Assembly: GCF_015234305.1 (NCBI RefSeq)
Contig: NZ_JADGMI010000005.1
Span: forward strand, 310,001 to 374,000
Reading direction: 5' to 3'
Length of the DNA: 64,000 bases
Source of the DNA: Superficieibacter sp. 1612_C1
Lineage (GTDB): Bacteria > Pseudomonadota > Gammaproteobacteria > Enterobacterales > Enterobacteriaceae
In this document: one piece after another, positions 9,167 through 18,305 of the stretch
Layout: every line of letters begins with the position of its first letter
Numbering within the stretch: position 1 is the stretch's first letter
Notes under the pieces: generated by a model
The model's database searches: none
Told to the model about the DNA's origin: nothing
What the model saw: only the letters and a program-made list of their open reading frames with translations
Position numbers and translations under genes: made by a program

Positions 9167-10447
9167 ATGGACAAAATCACTGAACTCAAACGCGCCAAGC
9201 GCCTGGCGCTGTCGCTACTGCTGATTGCAGTGGCAACCTTTGTCACCACGCTGTTTTTACCGCCGAACTTCTGGGTCAGCGGGGTGAAGGCGATCTCTGA
9301 AGCGGCGATGGTCGGCGCGCTGGCGGACTGGTTCGCCGTGTCGGCGTTGTTCCACCATCTGCCGATCCCATTTATCTCCCGGCACACGGCGATTATCCCG
9401 CGCAATAAAGATCGCATCGGCGACAATCTCGGTCAGTTTGTGCAGGAGAAGTTTCTGGATACCCAGTCGCTGCTGACGTTAATTCGCCGTCACGAACCGG
9501 CAAGGATGATCGGCACCTGGTTTAGTCAGCCGGACAACGCCCGCCGGGTCGGGCAGCATTTACTTCAGGTGATGAGCGGTTTTCTGGAGCTGACCGACGA
9601 CACGCGGATCCAGCGGCTGCTGAAGCGCGCGGTGCATAAAGCGATCGATAAAGTCGATCTGACCCAGACCAGCGCGATGATGCTGGAGAGCATGACCAAA
9701 AATAACCGTCACCAGCGGCTGCTGGACGCCATTATCGCTCAGTTGATCGCCCTGCTTAAGCGTGACAATTCGCGGGAGTTTATTGCCCGGCAAATTGTCC
9801 ACTGGCTGAAAACCGAGCACCCGCGTAAGGCGATGCTCCTGCCGACCGAATGGCTGGGCGAGCACAGCGCGGATCTGGTCTCTGACGCGGTAAATTCGCT
9901 GCTCGACGATATTACCCAGGATCGCACCCACCAGATCCGCCGGGCGTTCGATCGCGCGACGCTAAAACTGATCGACAATCTGAAAACCGATCCGGAGATG
10001 CTCGCGAAAGCAGAAAATATTAAAAGCTATATCAAGAATGATGACGCCTTTAACCGCTATCTGGGCGAGCTATGGGCGGACCTGCGCAACTGGCTAAAAG
10101 AGGATATGCGCAGCGAAGACTCGCGGGTGCAAAAACGTATCGCCGAGGCGGGCCTGTGGTTTGGTGAAACGCTAACCGCCGATGACGCGCTGCGCGCCTC
10201 GCTGAACAGCCATATGGAGCAGGCGGTGATCCGCATCGCGCCGGAGTTTGCCACCTTCCTGACCCACCATATCAGCGACACGGTAAAAAGCTGGGATGCG
10301 CGGGATATGTCGCAGCAAATTGAGCTTAATATCGGCAAAGATCTCCAGTTTATTCGCGTGAACGGGACGCTGGTGGGCGGATTTATCGGGCTGGTGCTGT
10401 ATCTGTTGTCGCAACTTCCCGCCCTGCTGACATTACCCAATTTTTAA
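9167..10447 (+). CDS. yjiN: YjiN, DUF445 inner-membrane protein
   Basis: A 426-residue protein with a membrane helix near the N-terminus (about residues 13-33, [19 protein letters not shown]) and one at the extreme C-terminus ([19 protein letters not shown]), so a long helical middle is held at the membrane at both ends. This is the DUF445 architecture. The start at MDKITELK matches E. coli YjiN; an ATG 12 bases upstream is also in frame. A DUF2164 gene follows after 9 bp and should be co-transcribed. Function unknown. Confidence 0.9.
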   Translation: MDKITELKRAKRLALSLLLIAVATFVTTLFLPPNFWVSGVKAISEAAMVGALADWFAVSALFHHLPIPFISRHTAIIPRNKDRIGDNLGQFVQEKFLDTQSLLTLIRRHEPARMIGTWFSQPDNARRVGQHLLQVMSGFLELTDDTRIQRLLKRAVHKAIDKVDLTQTSAMMLESMTKNNRHQRLLDAIIAQLIALLKRDNSREFIARQIVHWLKTEHPRKAMLLPTEWLGEHSADLVSDAVNSLLDDITQDRTHQIRRAFDRATLKLIDNLKTDPEMLAKAENIKSYIKNDDAFNRYLGELWADLRNWLKEDMRSEDSRVQKRIAEAGLWFGETLTADDALRASLNSHMEQAVIRIAPEFATFLTHHISDTVKSWDARDMSQQIELNIGKDLQFIRVNGTLVGGFIGLVLYLLSQLPALLTLPNF

Positions 10448-10456
10448 GGAGAAAAA

Positions 10457-10696
10457 ATGGCTGACATCACCCTGTCTTCAACGGAGCGCGATCGCCTGCG
10501 CAGCGAGCTTGCCACCTATTGCAGCGACCATTTTGACCTTGAGCTTGAACAGTTCGATGCCGAGTTTTTCATCGATTTTATTATTGAAAAACTGGGGCCC
10601 GCGTTCTACAACGCCGGTATTGAAGAGGCGATCAGCACGCATTTAGCGTACAGCGAGCGGATTCAGGAAGAGATGGATCTGAAGAAAATTTTATAA
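10457..10696 (+). CDS. DUF2164 small protein
   Basis: The 79-residue acidic protein has the DUF2164 pattern: a SxxERDRLxxEL helix followed by DLELEQFDAEFFIDFIIEKLGP. It starts 9 bp after yjiN with an AAGGAG ribosome-binding site overlapping the spacer, so it is coupled to yjiN. It has no catalytic motif or membrane segment, and its function is unknown. Confidence 0.82.
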   Translation: MADITLSSTERDRLRSELATYCSDHFDLELEQFDAEFFIDFIIEKLGPAFYNAGIEEAISTHLAYSERIQEEMDLKKIL

Positions 10697-10790
10697 GTGA
10701 ATGCCCGAAGGGAGATCAATATTCACGCAGTTATTGCAGGGTTATAATAGGTGATCTTTCACTCTCTCCCGTGTCACGGGGAAGGAAACC

Positions 10791-11942
10791 ATGTCACTTA
10801 TTACCAATCTCCCCACCATTTTCGATCAATTCTCCGACGCCCGGCAAAAAGGCTTTCTCACCGTAATGGATCTTAAAGAACAGGGCGTTCCGCTGGTAGG
10901 AACCTACTGCACCTTTATGCCGCAGGAAATCCCGATGGCGGCCGGCGCGGTGGTCGTGTCGCTGTGCTCAACCTCTGATGAAACCATCGAAGAAGCCGAA
11001 AAAGACCTGCCGCGCAACCTCTGCCCGCTGATTAAAAGCAGCTACGGCTTCGGCAAAACGGATAAATGTCCCTATTTCTATTTTTCCGATCTGGTGGTGG
11101 GTGAAACCACCTGCGACGGCAAAAAGAAAATGTATGAGTACATGGCGGAGTTCAAGCCGGTACACGTCATGCAGCTCCCCAACAGCGCTAACGACGCCGC
11201 CTCCCGCGCGCTGTGGAAAGCCGAAATTTTGCGCCTGCAACAGGCGGTGGAAGCGCGGTTTGGCGTGCCCATCAGCGAAGCAGCACTGCGCAACGCTATC
11301 GCGCTGAAAAACCGGGAACGCCGCGCGCTGGCGAATTTCTACCGCGTCGGCCAGCTTAATCCGCCCGCGCTCAGCGGCAGCGATATCCTGAAGGTGGTCT
11401 ACGGCGCGACCTTCCGCTTCGATAAAGACGCGCTAATTGTCGAACTCAATGAAATGGCCGACCGCACCCGGCAGCAGTGGCAGGAAGGCAAACGACTGGA
11501 AGCGCGTCCGCGCATTCTGATCACCGGCTGTCCCATCGGCGGCGCGGCGGAAAAAGTGGTCCGCGCGATTGAAGACAATGGCGGCTGGGTGGTCGGCTAT
11601 GAAAACTGCACCGGGGCAAAAGCCACCGAGCGCTGCGTGGAGGAAAGCGGCGACGTTTACGAGGCGCTGACCGACAAATACCTCGCTATCGGCTGCTCCT
11701 GCATTTCACCAAACGACCAGCGCTTAACGCTGCTCAGCCAGATGGTAGAGGAGTACCAGGCGGACGGCGTGGTGGATGTGATTTTACAAGCCTGCCATAC
11801 CTACGCCGTTGAATCGATGGCGATTAAACGCCACGTGCGCCAGCAGCATGGTATTCCCTACATCGCCATTGAGACCGACTACTCTGGTGCAGATATTGGT
11901 CAGCTTAGCACCCGCGTCGCGGCCTTTATTGAGATGCTTTAA
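10791..11942 (+). CDS. yjiM: YjiM, 2-hydroxyacyl-CoA dehydratase-like iron-sulfur protein
   Basis: This 383-residue member of the HgdB/FldC superfamily fits the double-cubane-cluster type better than the CoA-dehydratase type, because it is a lone subunit partnered only by an activase. Conserved cysteines include those in TYCTFMP, LCPLIKSS, DKCPYFYF, ETTCDGKKK, TGCPIGG and GCSCISP, enough for an unusual Fe-S centre. A TATAAT box lies at 10743-10748. The operon continues with the activator YjiL 9 bp downstream and a DUF3343 gene. It probably carries out a low-potential reduction under anaerobic conditions; the substrate is unknown. Confidence 0.88.
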   Translation: MSLITNLPTIFDQFSDARQKGFLTVMDLKEQGVPLVGTYCTFMPQEIPMAAGAVVVSLCSTSDETIEEAEKDLPRNLCPLIKSSYGFGKTDKCPYFYFSDLVVGETTCDGKKKMYEYMAEFKPVHVMQLPNSANDAASRALWKAEILRLQQAVEARFGVPISEAALRNAIALKNRERRALANFYRVGQLNPPALSGSDILKVVYGATFRFDKDALIVELNEMADRTRQQWQEGKRLEARPRILITGCPIGGAAEKVVRAIEDNGGWVVGYENCTGAKATERCVEESGDVYEALTDKYLAIGCSCISPNDQRLTLLSQMVEEYQADGVVDVILQACHTYAVESMAIKRHVRQQHGIPYIAIETDYSGADIGQLSTRVAAFIEML

Positions 11943-11951
11943 GGAGCGCGC

Positions 11952-12719
11952 GTGACCTTTACGATTGGCATTGATTCCGGCTCCACCGCCACCAAAGGCA
12001 TTTTGCTGGAAGAGGGCATTATCCGCCGACGATTTCTCTGTCCGACGCCGTTTCGCCCTGCCGACGCGATAAACGAGGCCTGGGAAACGCTGCGCGCCGG
12101 GCTGGAAACGCGCCCGTTTTTGACGCTGACCGGTTATGGTCGACAGCTGGTCGATTTTGCCGATAAACAGGTTACGGAAATCTCCTGTCACGGGCAGGGG
12201 GCGCGCCTGCTGGCTCCGGCTACCCGCACGGTCATTGACATTGGCGGTCAGGACAGCAAGGTGATCCAGCTCGATCGCGACGGCAATCTCTGCGATTTTC
12301 TGATGAACGACAAATGTGCGGCGGGGACCGGACGCTTTCTGGAGGTCATATCCCGCACGCTGGGAGCCAGCGTGGAGCAGCTTGATGTCATCACCGACGG
12401 CGTTGCGCCGCATGCCATCACCAGCATGTGCACCGTGTTTGCCGAGTCCGAAGTGATCAGCCTGCGCTCGGCGGGCGTGCCCCCAGAAGCGATCCTTGCG
12501 GGCGTCGTGAATGCGATGGCCCGGCGCAGCGCCAACTTTATCGGTCGGCTTTCAGCGCAGGGGCCGCTGCTGTTTACCGGCGGCGTCAGCCACTGTGCGG
12601 CCTTTGCGCGGATGCTGGAAAGCCATGTGGGGATGGCGGTGCATACGCATCCGGACGCGCAGTTTGCCGGGGCCATTGGCGCGGCGCTGATCGGCCAACG
12701 CCAGAGGAAACGCGGATGA
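11952..12719 (+). CDS. yjiL: YjiL, ATP-dependent activase for YjiM
   Basis: The 255-residue protein belongs to the BadF/BadG/BcrA/HgdC ASKHA family, which uses ATP to send electrons to the partner Fe-S protein. The N-terminal phosphate loop IGIDSGSTATKG is at residues 5-16. The two cysteines that hold the bridging 4Fe-4S cluster of a homodimer are C122 (NDKCAAGTGRF) and C160 (SMCTVFAESE). Translation starts at GTG after AAGGAG. It overlaps the next gene by ATGA, showing tight coupling. Confidence 0.9.
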   Translation: MTFTIGIDSGSTATKGILLEEGIIRRRFLCPTPFRPADAINEAWETLRAGLETRPFLTLTGYGRQLVDFADKQVTEISCHGQGARLLAPATRTVIDIGGQDSKVIQLDRDGNLCDFLMNDKCAAGTGRFLEVISRTLGASVEQLDVITDGVAPHAITSMCTVFAESEVISLRSAGVPPEAILAGVVNAMARRSANFIGRLSAQGPLLFTGGVSHCAAFARMLESHVGMAVHTHPDAQFAGAIGAALIGQRQRKRG

Positions 12720-12973
12720 CGGAGCATCTGTTTTTATTCCATTCAACGGTTGGCGTAGTGTTGACCCGTAAGGCGCTACAGGCGGCGGGAGCAACGTTTC
12801 GGGTGGCGGATATTCCCCGCCAGCTGCGCGGCGGCTGCGGACTGTGTATTTACCTCAGTTGCCCGGAGGCCGAAGCGCAACAGTGGGTGCTTGCTGGTCA
12901 TACGGAAGCGATTTACCGCCGCGGCGAGGATGAAGCCTGGCACTGTGTGGCAACGTTTGCCGCCGCCGGGTAA
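12716..12973 (+). CDS. DUF3343 protein (putative Se/S carrier-like)
   Basis: This gene encodes 85 residues and begins inside the yjiL stop (ATGA overlap). DUF3343 proteins are small and often sit beside activase or selenium/sulfur genes. The key motif here is RGGCGLCIYL, a CxxC pair near residues 40-44 that could carry sulfur or accept electrons. As third gene of the yjiM-yjiL operon it is a likely accessory to the cluster chemistry; that is inference. Confidence 0.8.
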   Translation: MTEHLFLFHSTVGVVLTRKALQAAGATFRVADIPRQLRGGCGLCIYLSCPEAEAQQWVLAGHTEAIYRRGEDEAWHCVATFAAAG

Positions 12974-13072
12974 CTGTATTCTCTGCTGGCAACGTCGTAA
13001 CCGTTAAGAATAATTTAAGATTAGCGCGTATAATCGGGAAAATAATTTTCCATTCATTCCCGTGGAGCCTCA

Positions 13073-13954
13073 ATGTTCAGGGCCGTGACGTTAAAACAGC
13101 ATCCAAAAAAGCTATTCCTTTTTCTCTTTTTAATACTCATAGGGATAATCTGTATCGGCTGGCAGCTGTATTCACGCGCTAACGCGGAAAGCTGGAGCAG
13201 TCACCATTCGTCGCTGCGTAATTATCATATCGCGATTGACGGTAAAAAAATCGCCGGTGTGGATAACAACATTTCCTCCCTCACCTGGTCGGCAAAAAGC
13301 GATACGCTGTTCAGCACCATTAACCGTCCGCCAACTATTGTCGAGTTGAGCAAACAGGGTGAGGTTATCCGCACTATTCCCATTGATTTTGCAAAAGATA
13401 TTGAGACCATTGAGTACGTTGATGACAACGTTTTCGTCATCACGGACGAAAAGGATTATTCGATTTATGTCATCACTCTCGACGCTGCCTCACATGTTTC
13501 GGTGGTAAAAAAACTCCAGATCGCTCTGCAAAAAACGCCTACCAATACCGGCTTTGAAGGGCTGGCATATTCCGCCAAAGATCGCGTATTTTATTTCTTC
13601 AAAGAGAAAAAACCTGTCGCTATCTATCGTATTGAAGGTCTGCTCGACAATAACGATCTGCAAATCTCCGATGACAAAAATCTGCAAAGCCAGCTGGACG
13701 TAAAAGATATCTCCGGCGCGGATTTCAACGCTGAAAATAATTCGCTATTAGTTTTATCTCATGAGTCAAAAAACCTTCAGGAAGTGACGCTTTCCGGGGA
13801 CATTCTGGGCGAAGTATCGTTAAAAGAGGGTGAAAACGGGCTGGCGCACGATATCAAACAGGCGGAAGGGATCGCCCGCGACGGCGGGGGCAATTTGTAT
13901 ATCGTCGGCGAGCCGAATCTGTTTTATCTGTTTACCAAAGCGCCGCCGCGTTAG
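13073..13954 (+). CDS. yjiK: YjiK, SdiA-regulated-domain membrane-anchored protein
   Basis: The 293-residue protein has one N-terminal membrane anchor (about residues 15-33, LFLFLFLILIGIICIGW); the remainder is predicted periplasmic. The body is a beta-propeller-like SdiA-regulated domain, with repeated SLTWSAKSDTLF, GFEGLAYSAKDRVFYF and IARDGGGNLYIVGEPN blades. It matches E. coli YjiK. Its stop codon overlaps that of the convergent DUF2955 gene by four bases, so no terminator separates them. Function unknown. Confidence 0.85.
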   Translation: MFRAVTLKQHPKKLFLFLFLILIGIICIGWQLYSRANAESWSSHHSSLRNYHIAIDGKKIAGVDNNISSLTWSAKSDTLFSTINRPPTIVELSKQGEVIRTIPIDFAKDIETIEYVDDNVFVITDEKDYSIYVITLDAASHVSVVKKLQIALQKTPTNTGFEGLAYSAKDRVFYFFKEKKPVAIYRIEGLLDNNDLQISDDKNLQSQLDVKDISGADFNAENNSLLVLSHESKNLQEVTLSGDILGEVSLKEGENGLAHDIKQAEGIARDGGGNLYIVGEPNLFYLFTKAPPR

Positions 13955-15015
13955 TCGGCAATCACAAACCGGGTGGCGGCGAAACGGTTAAGGATCAGGT
14001 GTACCAGGAACACCATCGTCAGCGTCGCCAGCAGCGCGACGGTCACCGAGGTCACGCGGTACAGATCGCTGAACACCAGATCCTGCTCCGGGTGCAGGTT
14101 CTGGCCAAACATAATGCCAATGGTGGTAATACTGGAAAATCCGACGCCTGCGCCCACCTTCTCCATCACATGCAGGCGCGCGCTGAACGCCAGCCCGAGG
14201 CCGATCAGCGGCATCATCAGCAGCATATGACTGCTGTGATCGTAAAGCAGCAACTGCACGATAAGGATATAAAGACAGGCCAGCACCACGCCCACCACCC
14301 GCCATAATGAGCTCATCACCGCGCCGCGATAGTTCATTGGAAAGAGGATTAAGATCCCCGCCATCAACGCTGAAAGCGAATCGCTGAGATCGCTTACCTG
14401 AAAAATCACAAAGATAATGGTCGCCACCGTGCCGGAGAGGAGCGATTCGTGACGCACCCGCGCCGCATCTTTCTCGATCAGCGGCGGACGACCGCGCGGC
14501 TCGACGTCCGGAATCAGGTAGTTCATCAGTGCGCTCAGGCACACCGCCATCACGCTGGCTTCAACGTTCGAGAACATCAGCGTATGCCAGTCGTTAGTGG
14601 GATAGCTCATAAAGTTGAGCATCACGCTCTGGCAGACCACGCCCATTGAGCCGAAAAGAAACAGCGGCCCCTGACTCATAAAGCGAAAACGCATCACGTA
14701 CAGCGCGAATACCACCAGCGTCATGATCGCCGGCCAGCGCGACAGAAAGCCGATAATGAACACCATCTCAATACAATTCAGCACCGCGCTGAAGATGAAC
14801 TGCTTCGCCACGTGGCGGTTAAAAACCGGCACCAGCGAGAGCAGCATGATCGGATAGACCACAAAAAAGACGCCATATTGCACGTTATAGAAGGTGGAAA
14901 CGCTGAGCGCGAGCGTGCCCGCCACGACAATGCGCAGCGTCTGGCGGAAATCATTGGCCGTAAAGGTGATGTTGCCATGCGGCGTAAAAACGCGCGCCAG
15001 AGTGTTAATAGACAT
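13951..15015 (-). CDS. DUF2955 membrane transporter (efflux partner)
   Basis: A 354-residue integral membrane protein with about ten hydrophobic helices in two sets, resembling the FUSC/aromatic-acid exporter architecture (DUF2955). It overlaps the HlyD gene by 11 bases and is the third gene of the marR-hlyD-DUF2955 operon, so it is the probable inner-membrane pump served by the adaptor. No outer-membrane factor is encoded nearby; TolC could serve. Substrate unknown, presumably an amphipathic or aromatic toxic compound. Confidence 0.82.
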   Translation of the reverse strand: MSINTLARVFTPHGNITFTANDFRQTLRIVVAGTLALSVSTFYNVQYGVFFVVYPIMLLSLVPVFNRHVAKQFIFSAVLNCIEMVFIIGFLSRWPAIMTLVVFALYVMRFRFMSQGPLFLFGSMGVVCQSVMLNFMSYPTNDWHTLMFSNVEASVMAVCLSALMNYLIPDVEPRGRPPLIEKDAARVRHESLLSGTVATIIFVIFQVSDLSDSLSALMAGILILFPMNYRGAVMSSLWRVVGVVLACLYILIVQLLLYDHSSHMLLMMPLIGLGLAFSARLHVMEKVGAGVGFSSITTIGIMFGQNLHPEQDLVFSDLYRVTSVTVALLATLTMVFLVHLILNRFAATRFVIAD

Positions 15016-16072
15016 AGTGCAGCAGGCTCACCAGGTGAATTTGCAGCCCGGAAAAGAAGTGGGCAAACGGGCCTTCACTGTTATAGAGCTGAACGGTAGC
15101 GCGTGCGCCGGTCGGTAGCGGCTGCGCCAGCGGTTCATCGAGCGCAACGTGGATGCGCATCCGCTGCGCGTCCCGGACCCAGCGGTTAGACTGCTCGGGC
15201 TGCGAAAGCTGACCGTTAACCGCCTCCTGTCCGGCAAGGATCCCGGCGTCGCTGCTGGTGACGTGGGCGGCAAAAACTTTGCCGGGCATGGCGTCAAACA
15301 CCACGGCGGCATCGGTGCCGGGGCGGGTATGGCGCAGGCTTTTCTCCCGGAAATCGGCCACGATATCGGTGTGAGCACTTACTAACGCCAGCAAGGGCGT
15401 ACCTGCTGAGGCGTAAAGCCCAGGGCTAAGCTGAAGGTTACTCACCGTGCCGTCGGCCTCGGCACGGATTTGCGCCCAGCCGAGGTTAAGCTGCGCTTCA
15501 TCCAGCGCGTTGCGGTATTTTTGCAGGGTGACGTTGCGGGCATCGTCACGCTCGCCACGCTCAATGGTCAGCTGATGGATCGTCGCGTTGAGCGAGGTCA
15601 CCGACTGTTCGCTGGTCTGCCAGCTAGTGCGTGCTTTATCCAGCTCCTGCTGCGATACGTTCTGGCTGGTGCTCAGCCGTTGATAGCGCTGAAAAGTGAC
15701 CTCCTCATTATGCGCGGTCAGCTGTGCCGTTTTGAGGTTCGCGCGCGCGGCGGCGATCTGCGCATCAAGCTGCTGGTTGGTCAGCTGTGCCTGATGCAGG
15801 GCGATTTGCGCGGCTTCGACGCGATTAAGAAATGGCGTGGTATCCAGTTCATACAGCAGATCGCCCTTCTTCACCGGGCTGTTGTTGCGCACGTGTACCG
15901 CGGCGACGTAGCCGGAGACGCGGGCGGAAACCGGCGTGACGACGCGCATTACCGTGGAATCCGGCGTCAGGGGGATCCAGATGTCCGCCACGATAAAGTA
16001 GACGAACATCAGCAGGAAAGAGGCAATACTCACCCTTACCCAGCGGGCAAATTTTTGTTCAGGGGTCATCAT
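15005..16072 (-). CDS. HlyD-family membrane fusion protein
   Basis: This 355-residue periplasmic adaptor has a single N-terminal membrane helix (residues 14-34), a lipoyl-type half-motif (VSARVSGYVAAVHVRNNSPVKKGDLL, about 48-73), a long coiled coil rich in Gln/Ala (about 80-190), and the second lipoyl/beta-barrel part (AEADGTVSNLQLSPGLY). It is EmrA/YibH-like. It starts 2 bp after the marR stop and overlaps the pump gene, so the three act as one drug-efflux operon. Confidence 0.87.
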   Translation of the reverse strand: MMTPEQKFARWVRVSIASFLLMFVYFIVADIWIPLTPDSTVMRVVTPVSARVSGYVAAVHVRNNSPVKKGDLLYELDTTPFLNRVEAAQIALHQAQLTNQQLDAQIAAARANLKTAQLTAHNEEVTFQRYQRLSTSQNVSQQELDKARTSWQTSEQSVTSLNATIHQLTIERGERDDARNVTLQKYRNALDEAQLNLGWAQIRAEADGTVSNLQLSPGLYASAGTPLLALVSAHTDIVADFREKSLRHTRPGTDAAVVFDAMPGKVFAAHVTSSDAGILAGQEAVNGQLSQPEQSNRWVRDAQRMRIHVALDEPLAQPLPTGARATVQLYNSEGPFAHFFSGLQIHLVSLLHYVY

Positions 16073-16074
16073 AA

Positions 16075-16545
16075 TTATGGTTTTGTCTTGTTATCTTCTT
16101 CGCGGATAGACCGCAAATTGCAGGCGATTTGATTTAATGTGGCGTTGAACAGGTCCCTGTCCGGAGCCGGAATATTGTGCGTAACGCGTTCCTGGAACTG
16201 CTCAATGACCCGAGTCAGCTTTTCCAGTACCGCTTCCCCGGCAGGCGTCAGTGCCAGCAGGCGTATCCGCTTGTCGTAAGGTGATGTGCTCCGCAGCAGA
16301 TATCCCTGTTTTTCCAGCAGCGCGAGGGTCCGCATCAGCGGCGGCAGTTCAATGCCCTGCACTTCCGCCAGTTCGGTGACCGAGACGTTATTACCCAGTT
16401 GATGCAGTTGCATGAGGACCGTCCAGCTTGATTGCGTCAGGCCGGTATCCAGTACTGCCTGATCGATGACGGAACGCCACTGGCGTACCACCATCGCCAT
16501 GCGCATCCCTAACGGGCGGCGGGCAAACAGTTCATCTTCGGTCAT
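16075..16545 (-). CDS. MarR-family repressor of the efflux operon
   Basis: The 156-residue winged-helix protein has the MarR recognition helix VTELAEVQGIELPPLMRTLALLEKQG and wing (STSPYDKRIRLLALTPAG). The ATG at 16545 is preceded by GAGGAGACGC, a good ribosome-binding site; an upstream in-frame ATG lacks one. As first gene of marR-hlyD-DUF2955, with a palindrome 32 bp upstream, it almost certainly represses its own operon and is released by a small aromatic ligand. The ligand is unknown. Confidence 0.87.
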   Translation of the reverse strand: MTEDELFARRPLGMRMAMVVRQWRSVIDQAVLDTGLTQSSWTVLMQLHQLGNNVSVTELAEVQGIELPPLMRTLALLEKQGYLLRSTSPYDKRIRLLALTPAGEAVLEKLTRVIEQFQERVTHNIPAPDRDLFNATLNQIACNLRSIREEDNKTKP

Positions 16546-16576
16546 CGCGTCTCCTCTCGTTGCGTAGGGAAAGGTA

Positions 16577-16596
16577 ATACTTATCAGAGTAAGTAT
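16577..16596. promoter_or_regulatory. MarR operator palindrome
   Basis: ATACTTA-tcagag-TAAGTAT is a perfect inverted repeat with 7-bp arms, 32 bp upstream of the marR start. Size and symmetry are normal for a MarR dimer site. Confidence 0.65.
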
Positions 16597-16659
16597 CAAG
16601 AAACGGGAGGGTTAAGCGCATGGATTGCGAAAAGGTGGTCAGGTTACGATCGATGCCAG

Positions 16660-17335
16660 GCCGGGGCCGCCATGCCCGGTGGCGCTGCGCTTACCGGGCC
16701 TACAAGGTGGACAATCATCCAGCCAAATAGCGCAAACGCCCCATCGCAGGCCGGGCAAGCGCAGCGCCCCCGGCATTAAAACACGGAGGATAACCATCCG
16801 GCCAAATAGCGCAAACGCCCCATTGTAGGCCGGGCAAGCGTAGCGCCCCCGGCATTACAGCGCGGAGGATAATCATCCGGCCATATAGCGCAAACGCCCC
16901 ATTGTAGGCCGGGCAAGCGCAGCGCCCCCGGCATTACAGTGCGGAGGACAATCATCCGGCCATATAGCGCAAACGCCCCATCGTAGGCCGGGCAAGCGTA
17001 GCGCCCCCGGCATTACAGCGCGGAGGACAATCATCCAGCCATATAGCGCGAACGCCTCATCGTAGGCCGGGCAAGCGCAGCGCCCCCGGCATTACAGCGC
17101 GGAGGACAATCATCCGGCCAAATAGCGCAAACGCCCCATCGTAGGCCGGGCAAGCGCAGCGCCCCCGGCATTACAGCGCGGAGGACAATCATCCGGCCAT
17201 ATAGCGCAAACGCCCCATCGTAGGCCGGGCAAGCGTAGCGCCCCCGGCATTACAGCGCGGAGGACAATCATCCAGCCAAATAGCGCAAACGCCCCATTGT
17301 AGGCCGGGCAAGCGTAGCGCCCCCGGCATTACATG
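16660..17335. repeat. Tandem REP array, eight 79-bp units
   Basis: A GTAGGCCGGGCAAGCG core recurs at 16746 (first copy GCAGG), 16825, 16904, 16983, 17062, 17141, 17220 and 17299, an exact period of 79 bp. Each unit has one REP palindrome (GCCGGG ... CCCGGC) and a constant spacer (ATCATCC, GGCCATATAGCGCAAACGCC). Units differ only at scattered bases. A REP in the opposite orientation (16668-16702) opens the array. It fills the whole space between marR and choX and probably ends transcription from both sides. Confidence 0.93.
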
Positions 17336-17354
17336 AACGCGGCCAAAAGCCCTT

Positions 17355-18305
17355 TTACAGCCCCAGTGCCTTTTTCACCGCCGGTTCCGCTGGCTGACCG
17401 TCGCGGCTGGTCACGCCATTTAACCACTGGCTCAACAGTTCCGGCCGTTTCGCCAGCTCGGCGCGGGCGGCCTCGTTGACGTCCTGCTTATCGTCCAGCA
17501 CGCGGGTAATCACCGCGTTCTCCACCGCCACGTCAAACTTCAGCTGGCTGAAGAAACGGTTGAGGTTCGGACAGTCGCTGGCGAAATCCTTGCGCGTGAC
17601 GGTATTGACCGTGGCGCTACCGTAATTCGGCCCAAACCAGGTATCGCCGCCGCTCAGATAGGTTAAGGGAAAGCGGGTATTCATGGCATGCGGCTCCCAG
17701 CCGAGGAACACGATCCACTCCTTGCGGCTCACCGCGCGGCTCACCTGCGCCAGCATCCCACTCTCGCTCGACTCTACCAGGTTCCAGTCCTTCAGCCCGA
17801 AATCATGCTTATCCAGCATCTTTTTAATATTCTGGTTCGCCGGTGCGCCCGGCGCGATGCCGTAAATTTTATGCCCGAACTTATCGGCATATTTTTGCAG
17901 ATCGGCAAAATCCTTCACGCCCGCGTCGGAGACGTATTTCGGCACCGCGAGGGTAAACTTCGCCGCAGGCAGGTTGGCACCCACCACCTTAATATCCTGG
18001 CCCGGATTAAACTTGCTAATCACCGGTTCCTGCGCAGGCATCCAGTTGCCGAGAAACACGTCCAGCTGGCCGGACTTCAGCCCCTGAAAGGCCAGCGCCA
18101 CCGACAGGTTCTGCACTTTCTGCTGATAGCCCAGTGCATTCAGCACCACGCCGGAGAGCGCGTTGGTCGCTGCGATATCGGTCCAGCCGGGATCGGACTG
18201 GTTCACCACCGCGCAACGGTCCGCTTCGGCGGCCGAAGCGGTGATGGGCGCTATCGCCGCCGTTGCCAGCAGCAGTAAAGGAGTCAGGTTTTTTGCTTTC
18301 ATCAT
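17355..18305 (-). CDS. Choline ABC transporter substrate-binding protein ChoX
   Basis: The 316-residue periplasmic protein has a signal peptide (residues 1-25, cut after ASA) and a type II OpuAC/ProX-type binding fold, with GWTDIAATNALSG near the N-terminus and LGWEPHAMNTRF near residue 200. Tryptophans and tyrosines typical of an aromatic choline box are present. Its ATG lies inside the betC stop (ATGA), so sulfatase and binding protein are coupled, while the ATPase and permease genes lie beyond the LysR gene. Choline is the likely ligand; betaine is possible. Confidence 0.85.
   Translation of the reverse strand: MMKAKNLTPLLLLATAAIAPITASAAEADRCAVVNQSDPGWTDIAATNALSGVVLNALGYQQKVQNLSVALAFQGLKSGQLDVFLGNWMPAQEPVISKFNPGQDIKVVGANLPAAKFTLAVPKYVSDAGVKDFADLQKYADKFGHKIYGIAPGAPANQNIKKMLDKHDFGLKDWNLVESSESGMLAQVSRAVSRKEWIVFLGWEPHAMNTRFPLTYLSGGDTWFGPNYGSATVNTVTRKDFASDCPNLNRFFSQLKFDVAVENAVITRVLDDKQDVNEAARAELAKRPELLSQWLNGVTSRDGQPAEPAVKKALGL

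Noticed and set aside
16660-17335. CRISPR array
   Set aside because: The period is exact, but the spacers are nearly identical between units and each unit holds a REP palindrome; no cas genes are present.
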